From positions 1-9,673 of the forward strand of contig JAEZQX010000381.1 of the NCBI GenBank assembly GCA_023441105.1: a DNA stretch of 9,673 nucleotides, written 5' to 3'. The notes below the pieces were generated by a model. That model did no database searches and was not told the origin of the DNA. It worked only from the letters and a program-made list of their open reading frames with translations. This document shows, one piece after another, positions 1-6,381 of the stretch (its first letter is position 1; each line of letters starts with the position of its first letter). The DNA comes from Pseudomonadota bacterium (lineage in GTDB: Bacteria; Pseudomonadota; Gammaproteobacteria; Burkholderiales; Burkholderiaceae). The translations under genes were made by a program, and so were the position numbers.

Positions 1-2
1 AG

Positions 3-599
3 CTGTGGCCGGCCCTCAGCACGCAGGACTTCTCCGCCGAGATCGCGCAGATCGCCGCCGCGCAGCCGGATGCGGTCTTCACCTTCCTGCCGGGCGGGCT
101 GGGCATCAACTTCGTGAAGCAGTGGGCACAGTCGGGGCTCAAGGACAAGGTCGCGCTGCTGTCGGCCTCCACCGCCGACGGCATCGGCCTGCCGGCCATG
201 GGCGAGGCGGCCACCGGCGTGATCGCCGGCGGCCACTGGGCGCCGGACTTCAAGAACGAGACGAACCAGCAGTTCGTGAAGGAATTCGAGGCGAAGTTCA
301 AGCGCATCCCGTCGCAGTACGCGGCGCAGTCCTACGACGCCGCCCTGCTGCTCGATGCGGCCATCGCCAAGGTGAAGGGCAAGGTGGCGGACAAGGATGC
401 CTTCCGCGCCGCGCTCAAGGCCGCCGAATTCAAGTCGGTGCGGGGCGACTTCAAGTTCGGCAACAACAACTTCCCGGTGCAGGACCTGCACGTGTTCGAG
501 GCCTACAAGGACGACAAGGGCCGGATGAACCTGAAGACCATCGCCACGCCGCTGAAGGCGTCGGTGGATGCCTACGCCGACAAGTGCAAGATGAACTGA
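3..599 (+). CDS. Branched-chain amino acid type ABC transporter substrate-binding protein, C-terminal part (5' end outside window)
   Basis: Periplasmic solute-binding protein of a HAAT/LIV-type importer. It captures the solute and delivers it to the LivHM channel encoded directly downstream. Only the last 198 codons are present and the reading frame is open from the first bases, so the start, signal peptide and N-terminal lobe lie outside the window. The visible part fits the second lobe of the Periplasmic_binding_6/Leu-Ile-Val-binding fold: a strand reading DAVFTFLPGG, then GINFVKQWAQSGLKDKV, a GVIAGGHWAPD stretch, the helix NQQFVKEFEAKFKRIPS followed by the typical AAQSYDAALLLDAAI helix, and a late GDFKFG...PVQDL segment. 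In this family that last segment is commonly a G-x-(I/F)-x-F turn followed by Q(D/N). The solute is not evident; livK-like proteins bind amino acids, amides, urea or aromatic acids. The stop lies 31 nt before livH, which supports one operon. Confidence 0.93.
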   Translation: MWPALSTQDFSAEIAQIAAAQPDAVFTFLPGGLGINFVKQWAQSGLKDKVALLSASTADGIGLPAMGEAATGVIAGGHWAPDFKNETNQQFVKEFEAKFKRIPSQYAAQSYDAALLLDAAIAKVKGKVADKDAFRAALKAAEFKSVRGDFKFGNNNFPVQDLHVFEAYKDDKGRMNLKTIATPLKASVDAYADKCKMN

Positions 600-630
600 T
601 CGGCCCGAGCCTCGCTGCCGCGCCGATCCC

Positions 631-1548
631 GTGCTGACCGGATTGCTGATCACGCAGGCCCTCAATGGCCTGCAGCTCGGCGTGCTGCTGTTCCTGCTGG
701 CGGCCGGCCTGACCCTTGTCTTCGGCATCATGAACTTCGTGAACCTGGCGCACGGTTCGCTGTACATGATGGGCGCGTACTTCGCGGCGGTGGCCGCCGG
801 CTGGACCGGCTCGTTCCTGCTCGGCGCGCTGATCGCGATTCCGGCCACCGCCCTGCTCGGCTTCGTGGTGGAGCAGGTGGCGCTCAAGGGGCTGTATCGC
901 CGTGACCATCTCGACCAGGTGCTGGCCACCTTCGGCCTGATCCTGTTCTTCAACGAGCTGGTCCGGATGATCTGGGGTCCGTCGCCGGTCTACATGTCGA
1001 CGCCGCAATGGCTCTCCGGCACCGTCAACCTGTTCGGCTATACCTACTCGGCCTACCGCTTCGCCATCATCGTGGTCGGCCTGGCGGTCGCCGCCGGGCT
1101 CTACTGGCTGATCAACCGCACGCGCATCGGCATGCTGATCCGGGCCGGTGCCACGCACGCGCCGATGGTTGCGGCGCTGGGCGTCAACATCAAGGCGCTG
1201 AACAGCCTGGTCTTCGCGCTCGGCGCCGGCCTCGCCGGCCTGGCCGGGCTGATGTCCGGTCCGATCCTGTCGGTGCAGCCCGGCATGGGCGACCCGATCC
1301 TGATCCTGACCCTGGTGGTGATCATCATCGGCGGCATCGGCTCGGTGCGTGGCGCGCTGCTGGGCGCCTTGCTGGTGGGGGTGGTGGACACGGTCGGCCG
1401 GACCTTCCTGCCGATCTGGCTCGGCGCCATCTTCCAGCCCAACATCGCGCAGGCAGCCGGTCCGGCCATTGCCTCCATGTCGATCTACCTGCTGATGGCG
1501 GTGGTGCTGGCGTTCAAGCCCCAGGGGCTGTTCCCGGCGCGCGCCTGA
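631..1548 (+). CDS. livH: Branched-chain amino acid type ABC transporter permease LivH
   Basis: Inner-membrane permease, 305 aa, one half of the LivHM channel. The protein is almost entirely hydrophobic helices. It carries the family hallmark near the N terminus (GLTLVFGIMNFVNLAHGS at residues 26-43, then YMMGAY) and a cytoplasmic EAA-like loop around residues 170-200 (RAGATHAPMVAALGVN, then a run of small residues) that should contact an ATPase subunit. A glycine-rich helix pair follows (IIIGGIGSVRGALLGALLVG, residues 231-250). Length matches the family. The start is GTG at 631. No clear Shine-Dalgarno precedes it, so translation may depend on readthrough or coupling from the binding-protein gene 31 nt upstream. 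The N terminus from this start aligns naturally with LivH proteins, which usually begin 10-15 residues before NGLQLG. livM follows after 27 nt. Confidence 0.95.
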   Translation: MLTGLLITQALNGLQLGVLLFLLAAGLTLVFGIMNFVNLAHGSLYMMGAYFAAVAAGWTGSFLLGALIAIPATALLGFVVEQVALKGLYRRDHLDQVLATFGLILFFNELVRMIWGPSPVYMSTPQWLSGTVNLFGYTYSAYRFAIIVVGLAVAAGLYWLINRTRIGMLIRAGATHAPMVAALGVNIKALNSLVFALGAGLAGLAGLMSGPILSVQPGMGDPILILTLVVIIIGGIGSVRGALLGALLVGVVDTVGRTFLPIWLGAIFQPNIAQAAGPAIASMSIYLLMAVVLAFKPQGLFPARA

Positions 1549-1575
1549 CCCACGCCCGCGCCACGAGGACCTGTC

Positions 1576-2568
1576 TTGCTGTTTCCCGAGAGAGTCGACA
1601 TCAGGGCCATCCACGTCTGGCTGGTGGCCGCAGTGCTTGGCGCCTTGCTGCTGCTGCCGGCATACGCGCATTGGTCGGGACAGACCTACCATGTCACGCT
1701 GGTGACGCGGATGATGATCTACGGCATCGCCGCGACGTCGCTCAACCTGCTGGTCGGCTATACCGGCCTGGTCAGCCTCGGCCATGCCCTGTTCCTCGGC
1801 ATCGGCGCCTACGCCGTCGGGATCACTTCGTTCCACGGCCTGGACAACGGCTGGCTGCAGTTGCTGCTGGCCGTCGTCGGCACCGCCATCGTCGGCGCCC
1901 TCACCGGGCTGGTAGTGCTGCGCACCCACGGCATGGCCTTCATCATGATCACGCTCGCGTTCGCGCAGATGTTCTTCTACCTCGGTGTCTCGCTGAAGGA
2001 GTACGGCGGCGACGACGGCATGTCCCTGCCCGGCCGCTCCCGCCTGGCGCCGTTCAACCTCGAGTCGAACATCCAGCTCTACTACCTCGTATTCGGCCTG
2101 CTGCTGGCGGCGCTCTACCTCAGTTGGCGGCTGGTGCATTCGCGCTTCGGCTACGTCCTGCGCGGCATCAAGTCGAACGAGCGGCGGATGAAGGCGCTCG
2201 GGTTCGCCACCCAACGCTACAAGCTCGCGATCTACGTCGTCGCCGGGATGGTGGCCGGCATCGCCGGCTTCCTGCTCGCCAACCTGAGCAACTATGTCTC
2301 GCCGTCATCCAGCGCCTGGACGGTGTCGGGCGAGCTGGTGGTGATGGTCATCCTGGGTGGCCTCGGCACGGTCTTCGGCGGCGCCGTCGGCGCGCTCGCC
2401 CTGCTGTGCATCGAGGAACTGCTGTCGTCCTTCACCGAGCACTGGATGGCGATCCTGGGCCTGCTGATCGTGGCGATCGTGCTGGTCGCCAAGCGGGGAA
2501 TCTGGGGCGCGGTGCTGGCCTGGTCGTCGAGCCGCCGCCGGCGCGCGGACGGAGCCGCACCACCGTGA
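1576..2568 (+). CDS. livM: Branched-chain amino acid type ABC transporter permease LivM
   Basis: Second inner-membrane permease, 330 aa, partner of LivH. The family signature SLNLLVGYTGLVSLGH (residues 55-70), followed by LFLGIGAYA, is intact. The cytoplasmic coupling loop is LRGIKSNERRMKALGF (195-210). The conserved stretch running through GELVVMVILGGLGTVFGG (252-269) and the terminal AKRGIWG (305-311) are also present. The C-terminal tail is basic and proline-rich (SSSRRRRADGAAPP) and probably cytoplasmic. I chose TTG at 1576 because GAGGA at 1565-1569 lies 6 nt upstream, and the hydrophobic first helix then begins near residue 12. The stop overlaps the GTG start of livG by 4 nt (GTGA), indicating translational coupling. 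Confidence 0.94.
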   Translation: MLFPERVDIRAIHVWLVAAVLGALLLLPAYAHWSGQTYHVTLVTRMMIYGIAATSLNLLVGYTGLVSLGHALFLGIGAYAVGITSFHGLDNGWLQLLLAVVGTAIVGALTGLVVLRTHGMAFIMITLAFAQMFFYLGVSLKEYGGDDGMSLPGRSRLAPFNLESNIQLYYLVFGLLLAALYLSWRLVHSRFGYVLRGIKSNERRMKALGFATQRYKLAIYVVAGMVAGIAGFLLANLSNYVSPSSSAWTVSGELVVMVILGGLGTVFGGAVGALALLCIEELLSSFTEHWMAILGLLIVAIVLVAKRGIWGAVLAWSSSRRRRADGAAPP

Positions 2569-3314
2569 GCAGCGCGTCGACCATCCTGCGGACCGGCGGC
2601 CTGGTCAAGCGCTTCGGCGGCCTGCTTGCCACCGACCACGTCAGCATCGATGTCGTCGCCGGCGAGATCCACGCGCTGATCGGACCCAACGGCGCCGGCA
2701 AGACGACGCTGATTTCGCTGCTGAGCGGCGAGCAGCAACCCGATGCCGGCAGCATCACCCTTGCCGGCAGCGACGTCACCCGGCTCGACGTGGCCCGGCG
2801 CGCCCGGGCCGGTCTCGGCCGCTCCTACCAGATCACCCAGGTGCTGATGGAGTTCAGCGCCCTCGACAACGTGCTGGTCGGCGTCCTGTCGCGCAGCCGT
2901 GAAACCGGCGCCTGGCAGCCGCTGCGATCGGTCAGCGGCCATGTCGCGGCAGCCCGGCACTACCTCGAGCAGGTCGGCCTGGCGCGCAGCGCCGACGTGC
3001 CGGTCGGGGAGATGGCCCATGGCGAGCGCCGCCAGCACGAGCTGGCGATGGCGATGTCGCTGGAGCCCAAGGTGCTGCTGCTCGACGAGCCGCTGGCCGG
3101 CGTGAGCAAGGCCGAATCGGAGACGATCGTCACGCTCCTGGCAGGCCTCAAGTCGCGCTACCCGATGCTGCTCGTCGAGCACGACATGGATGCGGTATTC
3201 GCCCTGGCGGACCGCATCAGCGTACTGGTCTACGGCAAGGTCATCGCCACCGGCGCGCCACCGGCGATCCGCGCCGACGCCGGCGTGAAGGCCGCCTACC
3301 TGGGGGACGAGTGA
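2565..3314 (+). CDS. livG: Branched-chain amino acid type ABC transporter ATP-binding protein LivG
   Basis: Cytoplasmic ATPase subunit of the importer, 249 aa, which energises transport by dimerising with LivF. Visible motifs: Walker A GPNGAGKTT (residues 40-48), Q-loop glutamine at 89 (RSYQITQ), an atypical signature MAHGERRQ (150-157), Walker B VLLLDE (170-175) and switch histidine H206 in LLVEHDMDAVF. The C terminus (GVKAAYLGDE) is the usual LivG ending, where A-x-L-G precedes the end. The start is GTG at 2565, fixed by the 4-nt overlap with the livM stop. A much longer upstream reading of this frame runs through livH and livM and is only a shadow. The signature is degenerate compared with LSGGQ; see the finding on asymmetric ATP sites. 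Confidence 0.95.
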   Translation: MSSASTILRTGGLVKRFGGLLATDHVSIDVVAGEIHALIGPNGAGKTTLISLLSGEQQPDAGSITLAGSDVTRLDVARRARAGLGRSYQITQVLMEFSALDNVLVGVLSRSRETGAWQPLRSVSGHVAAARHYLEQVGLARSADVPVGEMAHGERRQHELAMAMSLEPKVLLLDEPLAGVSKAESETIVTLLAGLKSRYPMLLVEHDMDAVFALADRISVLVYGKVIATGAPPAIRADAGVKAAYLGDE

Positions 3315-4039
3315 GCACGCCCGGCACGAACCCACCGATGCTGGCGGTGCAAGGCCTGACGGCCGGCTACGGTCCGAGCCAGGTGCTGTTCGGCATCGGC
3401 TTCGAAGTCGGCATGGGCGAAGTGGTGACGCTGATGGGCCGCAACGGCATGGGCAAGTCGACCACCATCGCCTGCCTGAGCGGCCTGCACCGGGCCACCG
3501 CCGGCTCGATCATGCTGGCCGGCCAGCGCATCGAGCGACTGCCGTCGTACCGCATCGCGCAGCACGGCCTCGGACTGGTGCCGGAGGGCCGCCAGGTGTT
3601 CCCCGCCCTGACGGTGCGGGAGAACCTGGTCGCCACCGCCTCGCAGCGCAACGCCGGCCCGAATCCGTGGACGCTCGAGCGGGTCCACAAGCTCTTTCCC
3701 CGCCTGCAGGAACGCAGCGGCCAGATCGCCGGGCAGCTGTCGGGCGGCGAGCAGCAGATGCTCGCCATCGGACGCGCCTTGATGACCAACCCCCGGCTGC
3801 TGGTCCTGGACGAAGCGACCGAAGGGCTGGCGCCATTGATCCGGCTGGAGATCTGGCGCTGCCTGGAGCAGTTGAAGACCGAAGGCATGTCGATGATCGT
3901 CGTCGACAAGAACCTCAAGTCGCTGCTGCCGCTGGCCAGCCGCCATTACATCGTCGAGAAGGGGCGGATCGTCTGGAGCGGCGACAGCGCCTCGCTGGCG
4001 GCGAACCGCGAGATCCACGAGCGCTACCTCGGCATTTAG
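3311..4039 (+). CDS. livF: Branched-chain amino acid type ABC transporter ATP-binding protein LivF
   Basis: Second cytoplasmic ATPase of the importer, 242 aa. Walker A is GRNGMGKST (residues 43-51), the form typical of LivF. LVPEGRQVFPALTV (89-102) is the LivF-specific stretch in the Q-loop region, followed by a canonical signature LSGGEQQM (143-150) and Walker B LLVLDEATEGLAP (163-175). The switch region reads MIVVDKNLKSLL (195-206), with no histidine. LivF proteins generally have VEQN here, so lack of histidine is normal but the DKN form is a variant. The GTG start at 3311 overlaps the livG stop by 4 nt. The stop TAG (4037-4039) overlaps the Shine-Dalgarno of the next gene. Confidence 0.95.
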   Translation: MSTPGTNPPMLAVQGLTAGYGPSQVLFGIGFEVGMGEVVTLMGRNGMGKSTTIACLSGLHRATAGSIMLAGQRIERLPSYRIAQHGLGLVPEGRQVFPALTVRENLVATASQRNAGPNPWTLERVHKLFPRLQERSGQIAGQLSGGEQQMLAIGRALMTNPRLLVLDEATEGLAPLIRLEIWRCLEQLKTEGMSMIVVDKNLKSLLPLASRHYIVEKGRIVWSGDSASLAANREIHERYLGI

Positions 4040-4047
4040 GAGCCTGC

Positions 4048-4458
4048 ATGGAACCGACGATGGCAACTTCAGCCCCTGCGCCATCGAACTTCGACGACTA
4101 CGCGGCGGCCTTCCCGCCGGAGGTGCAGACCATCCTGCGGCAGGTGCGGGAGGCAGTGCTCCGGGCCGTGCCGGACGGCAAGGAAGTCATCAGCTACCGG
4201 ATGCCGGCCGTCCGGCAGCATGGCATCCTGGTGTACTTCGCAGCCTTCAAGCACCACATCGGCTTCTACCCACCGATCACCGGCGACCCCGAGCTGGAGG
4301 CGGCCGCTGCCCCTTATGCCGGCGACAAGGGCAACCTGCGTTTCCCTCTCCACCAGCCCATGCCCCTGGAGCTGATCGAGCGGCTCACGCGGTTGCGCGC
4401 CGCCCAGGATCGGGCCCGAGCGGGGGCTTCCGCGCGAAGCCGGGGTGCGCCACAATAG
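4048..4458 (+). CDS. DUF1801 (YdhG-like) small protein
   Basis: Predicted cytoplasmic protein of 136 aa resembling the DUF1801 family, whose fold is related to YjbR/CyaY-like proteins. No biochemical function is established for most members. Recognisable features are the helix FPPEVQTILRQVREAVLRAV (22-41), the central segment EVISYRMPAVRQHG (46-59), the strand pair VYFAAFKHHIGFYP (62-75), and the late KGNLRFPLHQPMPLELIERL (94-113), which is the usual family ending. The tail after residue 118 is Arg/Ala-rich, low in complexity and probably disordered. The ATG at 4048 has AGGAG at 4038-4042, 5 nt away, overlapping the livF stop; a second ATG four codons later is less favoured. The 8-nt gap to livF suggests it is read from the liv transcript, though nothing shows a role in transport. 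Confidence 0.85.
   Translation: MEPTMATSAPAPSNFDDYAAAFPPEVQTILRQVREAVLRAVPDGKEVISYRMPAVRQHGILVYFAAFKHHIGFYPPITGDPELEAAAAPYAGDKGNLRFPLHQPMPLELIERLTRLRAAQDRARAGASARSRGAPQ
4425..4456 (+). promoter_or_regulatory. Possible weak promoter (-10-like CACAAT) upstream of the DUF4345 gene
   Basis: CACAAT at 4451-4456 sits in a TGCGCCACAATAGCCGC context and matches the sigma-70 -10 hexamer at four of six positions. No good -35 exists: TTCCGC at 4428-4433 is the 17-nt-spaced candidate. That region overlaps a perfect 6-bp inverted repeat, GGCTTC/GAAGCC, with a 5-nt loop (4425-4441), which could be an operator or chance. The implied leader would be only about 15 nt but still holds the GGGAG ribosome binding site. 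The whole element lies inside the 3' end of the DUF1801 coding region. Treat as tentative. Confidence 0.25.
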
Positions 4459-4477
4459 CCGCATCCGGGAGCATGCC

Positions 4478-4879
4478 ATGCCGACCAGCCAGCGCATCGT
4501 CCAGATCTGCCTGTTCATCCTGGCGGCCATCGGCATCTTCGGCGGCACGGTGCAGATGTTCCTGGGCCAGCCGGACACCGCGCCCCGCCTCGACAATGTC
4601 CATCGCTTCATGGCCGGCGTCTACCTCGGCACCGGCATCATCAGCCTGTGGGCGGGCATCACGGTCAAGCGCCAGGATACCCTGGTCTACCTGCTCGCCC
4701 TCGGCGTACTGCTCGCCGGCTTCGGCCGGCTGGTCTCGATCAGCCAGGTGGGGCTGCCGCAACCGGCGGCAGTCTGGCTGGGCTACCTGGTGCCGGAGCT
4801 CCTGCTGCCGGTGATCATGGCCGGTGCGCAGCTGACCACGCGGCGTCGGATGGCGCCGCTGCCGCCGGTTGCCGCCTGA
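4478..4879 (+). CDS. DUF4345 family four-helix membrane protein
   Basis: Small inner-membrane protein of 133 aa. Four hydrophobic segments are visible at about residues 7-29, 44-63, 67-86 and 97-117. The motif DNVHRFMAGVYLG (39-51), with Asp-Asn-x-His-Arg-Phe at the start of the second helix, and the FGRLVSISQVGLP turn between helices 3 and 4 (82-94) are typical of DUF4345 proteins. These have no assigned function. The tail after residue 118 is basic and should be cytoplasmic. The start is ATG at 4478, with GGGAG (4467-4471) 6 nt upstream. An in-frame start at 4445 would overlap DUF1801 and add 11 polar residues, and is less likely. The next gene begins 7 nt after the stop. Confidence 0.85.
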   Translation: MPTSQRIVQICLFILAAIGIFGGTVQMFLGQPDTAPRLDNVHRFMAGVYLGTGIISLWAGITVKRQDTLVYLLALGVLLAGFGRLVSISQVGLPQPAAVWLGYLVPELLLPVIMAGAQLTTRRRMAPLPPVAA

Positions 4880-4886
4880 TCGGTCG

Positions 4887-5240
4887 ATGGCACAAGCGAT
4901 CAACCTCGGTGACAAGCTCGCCACCTTCGACGGGCATTGGCAACCCCGGGTCGTCGGCCAGTTCAACGGCCACGACCTGCTGGTCGTCAAGGTGAAGGGC
5001 GAGTTCGTCTGGCACCAGCATGACGACACCGACGACTTCTTCCTGGTCCTGAATGGCCGGATCACCATCCGCATGCGCGACGGCGACGTGGCACTGGGAC
5101 CCGGCGAAGTCTTCGTCGTCCCCAAGGGCGTGCAGCATTGTCCGATGGCGGAAGAAGAGGCCCACCTGCTGCTGATCGAGCCCGCCGGCACGCCCAACAC
5201 CGGCGATCCTGCAACCGCCGAACCTCGCCGCCTCGCCTGA
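4887..5240 (+). CDS. Small single-domain cupin protein
   Basis: Cytoplasmic protein of 117 aa forming one cupin beta-barrel. Motif 1 is GEFVWHQHDDTDDFFLVLNG (38-57), giving His43 and His45 as metal ligands. The usual glutamate position is Asp50, and the closing Gly57 is in place. Motif 2 is GEVFVVPKGVQH (73-84), with Pro79, Gly81 and His84 all spaced as in metal-binding cupins. The predicted metal site is therefore 3 His + Asp rather than 3 His + Glu. Single-domain cupins of this size include isomerases, dioxygenases and sugar or ligand sensors, so no substrate can be named. ATG at 4887 has only weak Shine-Dalgarno sequence; an in-frame TTG at 4869 would overlap the previous gene. The stop is followed after 1 nt by the GST start, so the two are probably coupled. 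Confidence 0.88.
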   Translation: MAQAINLGDKLATFDGHWQPRVVGQFNGHDLLVVKVKGEFVWHQHDDTDDFFLVLNGRITIRMRDGDVALGPGEVFVVPKGVQHCPMAEEEAHLLLIEPAGTPNTGDPATAEPRRLA

Positions 5241-5241
5241 C

Positions 5242-5883
5242 ATGTACCGACTGCACGGCTTCAGCCAATCCGGCAACACCTACAAGGTCGCGCTGCTGCT
5301 CCAGGTGCTGGACCAGCCCTGGCAGGCGCAGCACGTCGACTTCATGAATGGCGTCACCCGCACCGGCGAGTGGCGCGAGGCCGCGAACGAGATGGGGGAG
5401 GTTCCCATCCTCGATGACGGCGACCGCCGGCTGACGCAATCGGGCGTGATCCTGACCTGGCTGGCCCGCAGGCACGGCGCCTTCGGCGGCCGCTCGGAGG
5501 ACGAGGAGCTCGAGGTGTTGCGCTGGCTCCTGTTCGACAACCACAAGTTCACCAGCTACTTCGCCAGCTATCGCTTCGCCAAGGCCTTCGGGCCGGCAGC
5601 ACCGGATGCGGCGGTGATGGCGTGGCTGCGAGGCAGGATGGACAACGCCTTCGGCATCGTCGACAAGCACCTCGCGGGCCGCAGGTTCATGGTCGGCGAG
5701 GAGGCGACCATTGCCGACCTGTCGCTGGCCGGCTACCTTTTCTATCCGGTCGCGGAAAGCGACTATCCGGTTGCCGGTCGCTATCCGAACATCGCGGCCT
5801 GGCTCGAGCGCATCCGCGCGCTGCCTGGATGGAAGGATCCTTACGACATCCTGCCCGGCGAGCGAATCGCGCCGAAGTGGTGA
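5242..5883 (+). CDS. Glutathione S-transferase family protein
   Basis: Cytosolic GST-fold protein of 213 aa, full length for the family. The N-terminal thioredoxin-like domain (about 1-80) begins MYRLHGFSQSGNTYKVALLL, where Ser8 or Ser10 is at the catalytic position and no cysteine is present. It includes the cis-proline segment GEVPIL (52-57) and the glutathione gamma-glutamyl-binding QSGVIL (66-71). The all-helical C-terminal domain (about 88-205) contains the folding N-capping box TIADLSLAGYL (156-166) and YPNIAAWLERIRALPGW (181-197), both standard. Likely roles are conjugation of glutathione to an electrophile, or glutathione-dependent ring fission or dehalogenation, but the substrate is not evident. 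The ATG at 5242 follows the cupin stop by 1 nt. It is closer to the GST families common in proteobacteria than to a stringent starvation protein (SspA-like). Confidence 0.92.
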   Translation: MYRLHGFSQSGNTYKVALLLQVLDQPWQAQHVDFMNGVTRTGEWREAANEMGEVPILDDGDRRLTQSGVILTWLARRHGAFGGRSEDEELEVLRWLLFDNHKFTSYFASYRFAKAFGPAAPDAAVMAWLRGRMDNAFGIVDKHLAGRRFMVGEEATIADLSLAGYLFYPVAESDYPVAGRYPNIAAWLERIRALPGWKDPYDILPGERIAPKW

Positions 5884-5958
5884 CGGGACGGCCAGGACCG
5901 CCGTAGCCGCTGCCGAGCAAGGGCGCTGCGCGACTCGATACGACATCGGAGGCAATCC
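5884..5958 (+). other. 75-nt intergenic gap between GST and SRPBCC genes
   Basis: A short non-coding gap. It contains one modest inverted repeat, ACGGC/GCCGT (5888-5892 and 5900-5904, 7-nt loop), with no T tract, and the strong GGAGG ribosome binding site (5948-5952) of the next gene. I see no convincing promoter hexamers. Readthrough transcription from the GST gene is plausible. Confidence 0.4.
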
Positions 5959-6381
5959 ATGGCATCGATACGCAGGGAAGTCGCGATCGCGGTTTCGGCG
6001 GACACGTTGTGGGACGCGTTGCAGGACGTGGGCGCCCTTCACACGCGGCTGGTGAAGGGCTTCGTCACCGACTGCCGACTCGAAGGCGATGCGCGCATCG
6101 TCACCTTCGCCAATGGCATCGTCGCCAGGGAGCTGATCGTCACCGTCGACGAGCTCGAGCGACGGGTCGTGTGGTCGGCGGTCGGCGGCCGGCTCACCCA
6201 CCACAATGCGTCGGCGCAGGTGTTCGCCGAAGGTCCTGCCAGGTGCCGCCTGGTCTGGATCGCGGACCTCCTGCCCGATGAGCTGGCGCCCATGATCGCC
6301 GGCATGATCGACCAGGGAACAAGCGCGATGAAACAGACCATGGAAGGCGCGGCATCCGCACCGGCCGGCAGCCCGACATGA
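5959..6381 (+). CDS. SRPBCC (START-like) family protein
   Basis: Protein of 140 aa with the SRPBCC/polyketide cyclase-like helix-grip pattern. An opening strand ASIRREVAIAVSADTLWDAL (2-21), with the typical Asp-x-x-Trp-x-x-Leu helix, is followed by alternating strands (DARIVTFANGIVARELIV, 44-61, and ELERRVVWSAVGG, 65-77). A basic-aromatic strand (RCRLVWIADLLPDELAP, 95-111) leads into a long C-terminal helix ending MIDQGTSAMKQTMEG. Members bind hydrophobic ligands or act as cyclases or hydrolases, and no catalytic assignment is possible here. The start is ATG at 5959 with GGAGG at 5948-5952, 6 nt away, the best ribosome binding site in this half of the window. The stop overlaps the start of the OsmC-like gene (ATGA), so the two are probably made together. 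Confidence 0.85.
   Translation: MASIRREVAIAVSADTLWDALQDVGALHTRLVKGFVTDCRLEGDARIVTFANGIVARELIVTVDELERRVVWSAVGGRLTHHNASAQVFAEGPARCRLVWIADLLPDELAPMIAGMIDQGTSAMKQTMEGAASAPAGSPT

Noticed and set aside
451..2214. Long reverse-strand open frame (587 codons) opposite livH and livM
   Set aside because: The translation is rich in Gln, Arg, His and Asp with no fold, typical of the antisense of GC-rich coding DNA. The + strand has two well-recognised permeases here.
1008..2564. Large upstream extension of the livG frame
   Set aside because: It is read out of frame through livH and livM and has an Arg/His-rich composition. The real livG begins at the GTG overlapping the livM stop.
4425..4441. Inverted repeat GGCTTC/GAAGCC considered as a terminator after livF-DUF1801
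   Set aside because: The stem is only 6 bp with no following T tract, and it lies inside the DUF1801 coding end. Kept only as a possible operator near the weak promoter.
5888..5904. Inverted repeat ACGGC/GCCGT after the GST stop considered as a terminator
   Set aside because: Five base pairs, 7-nt loop and no T tract; expected by chance in this base composition.
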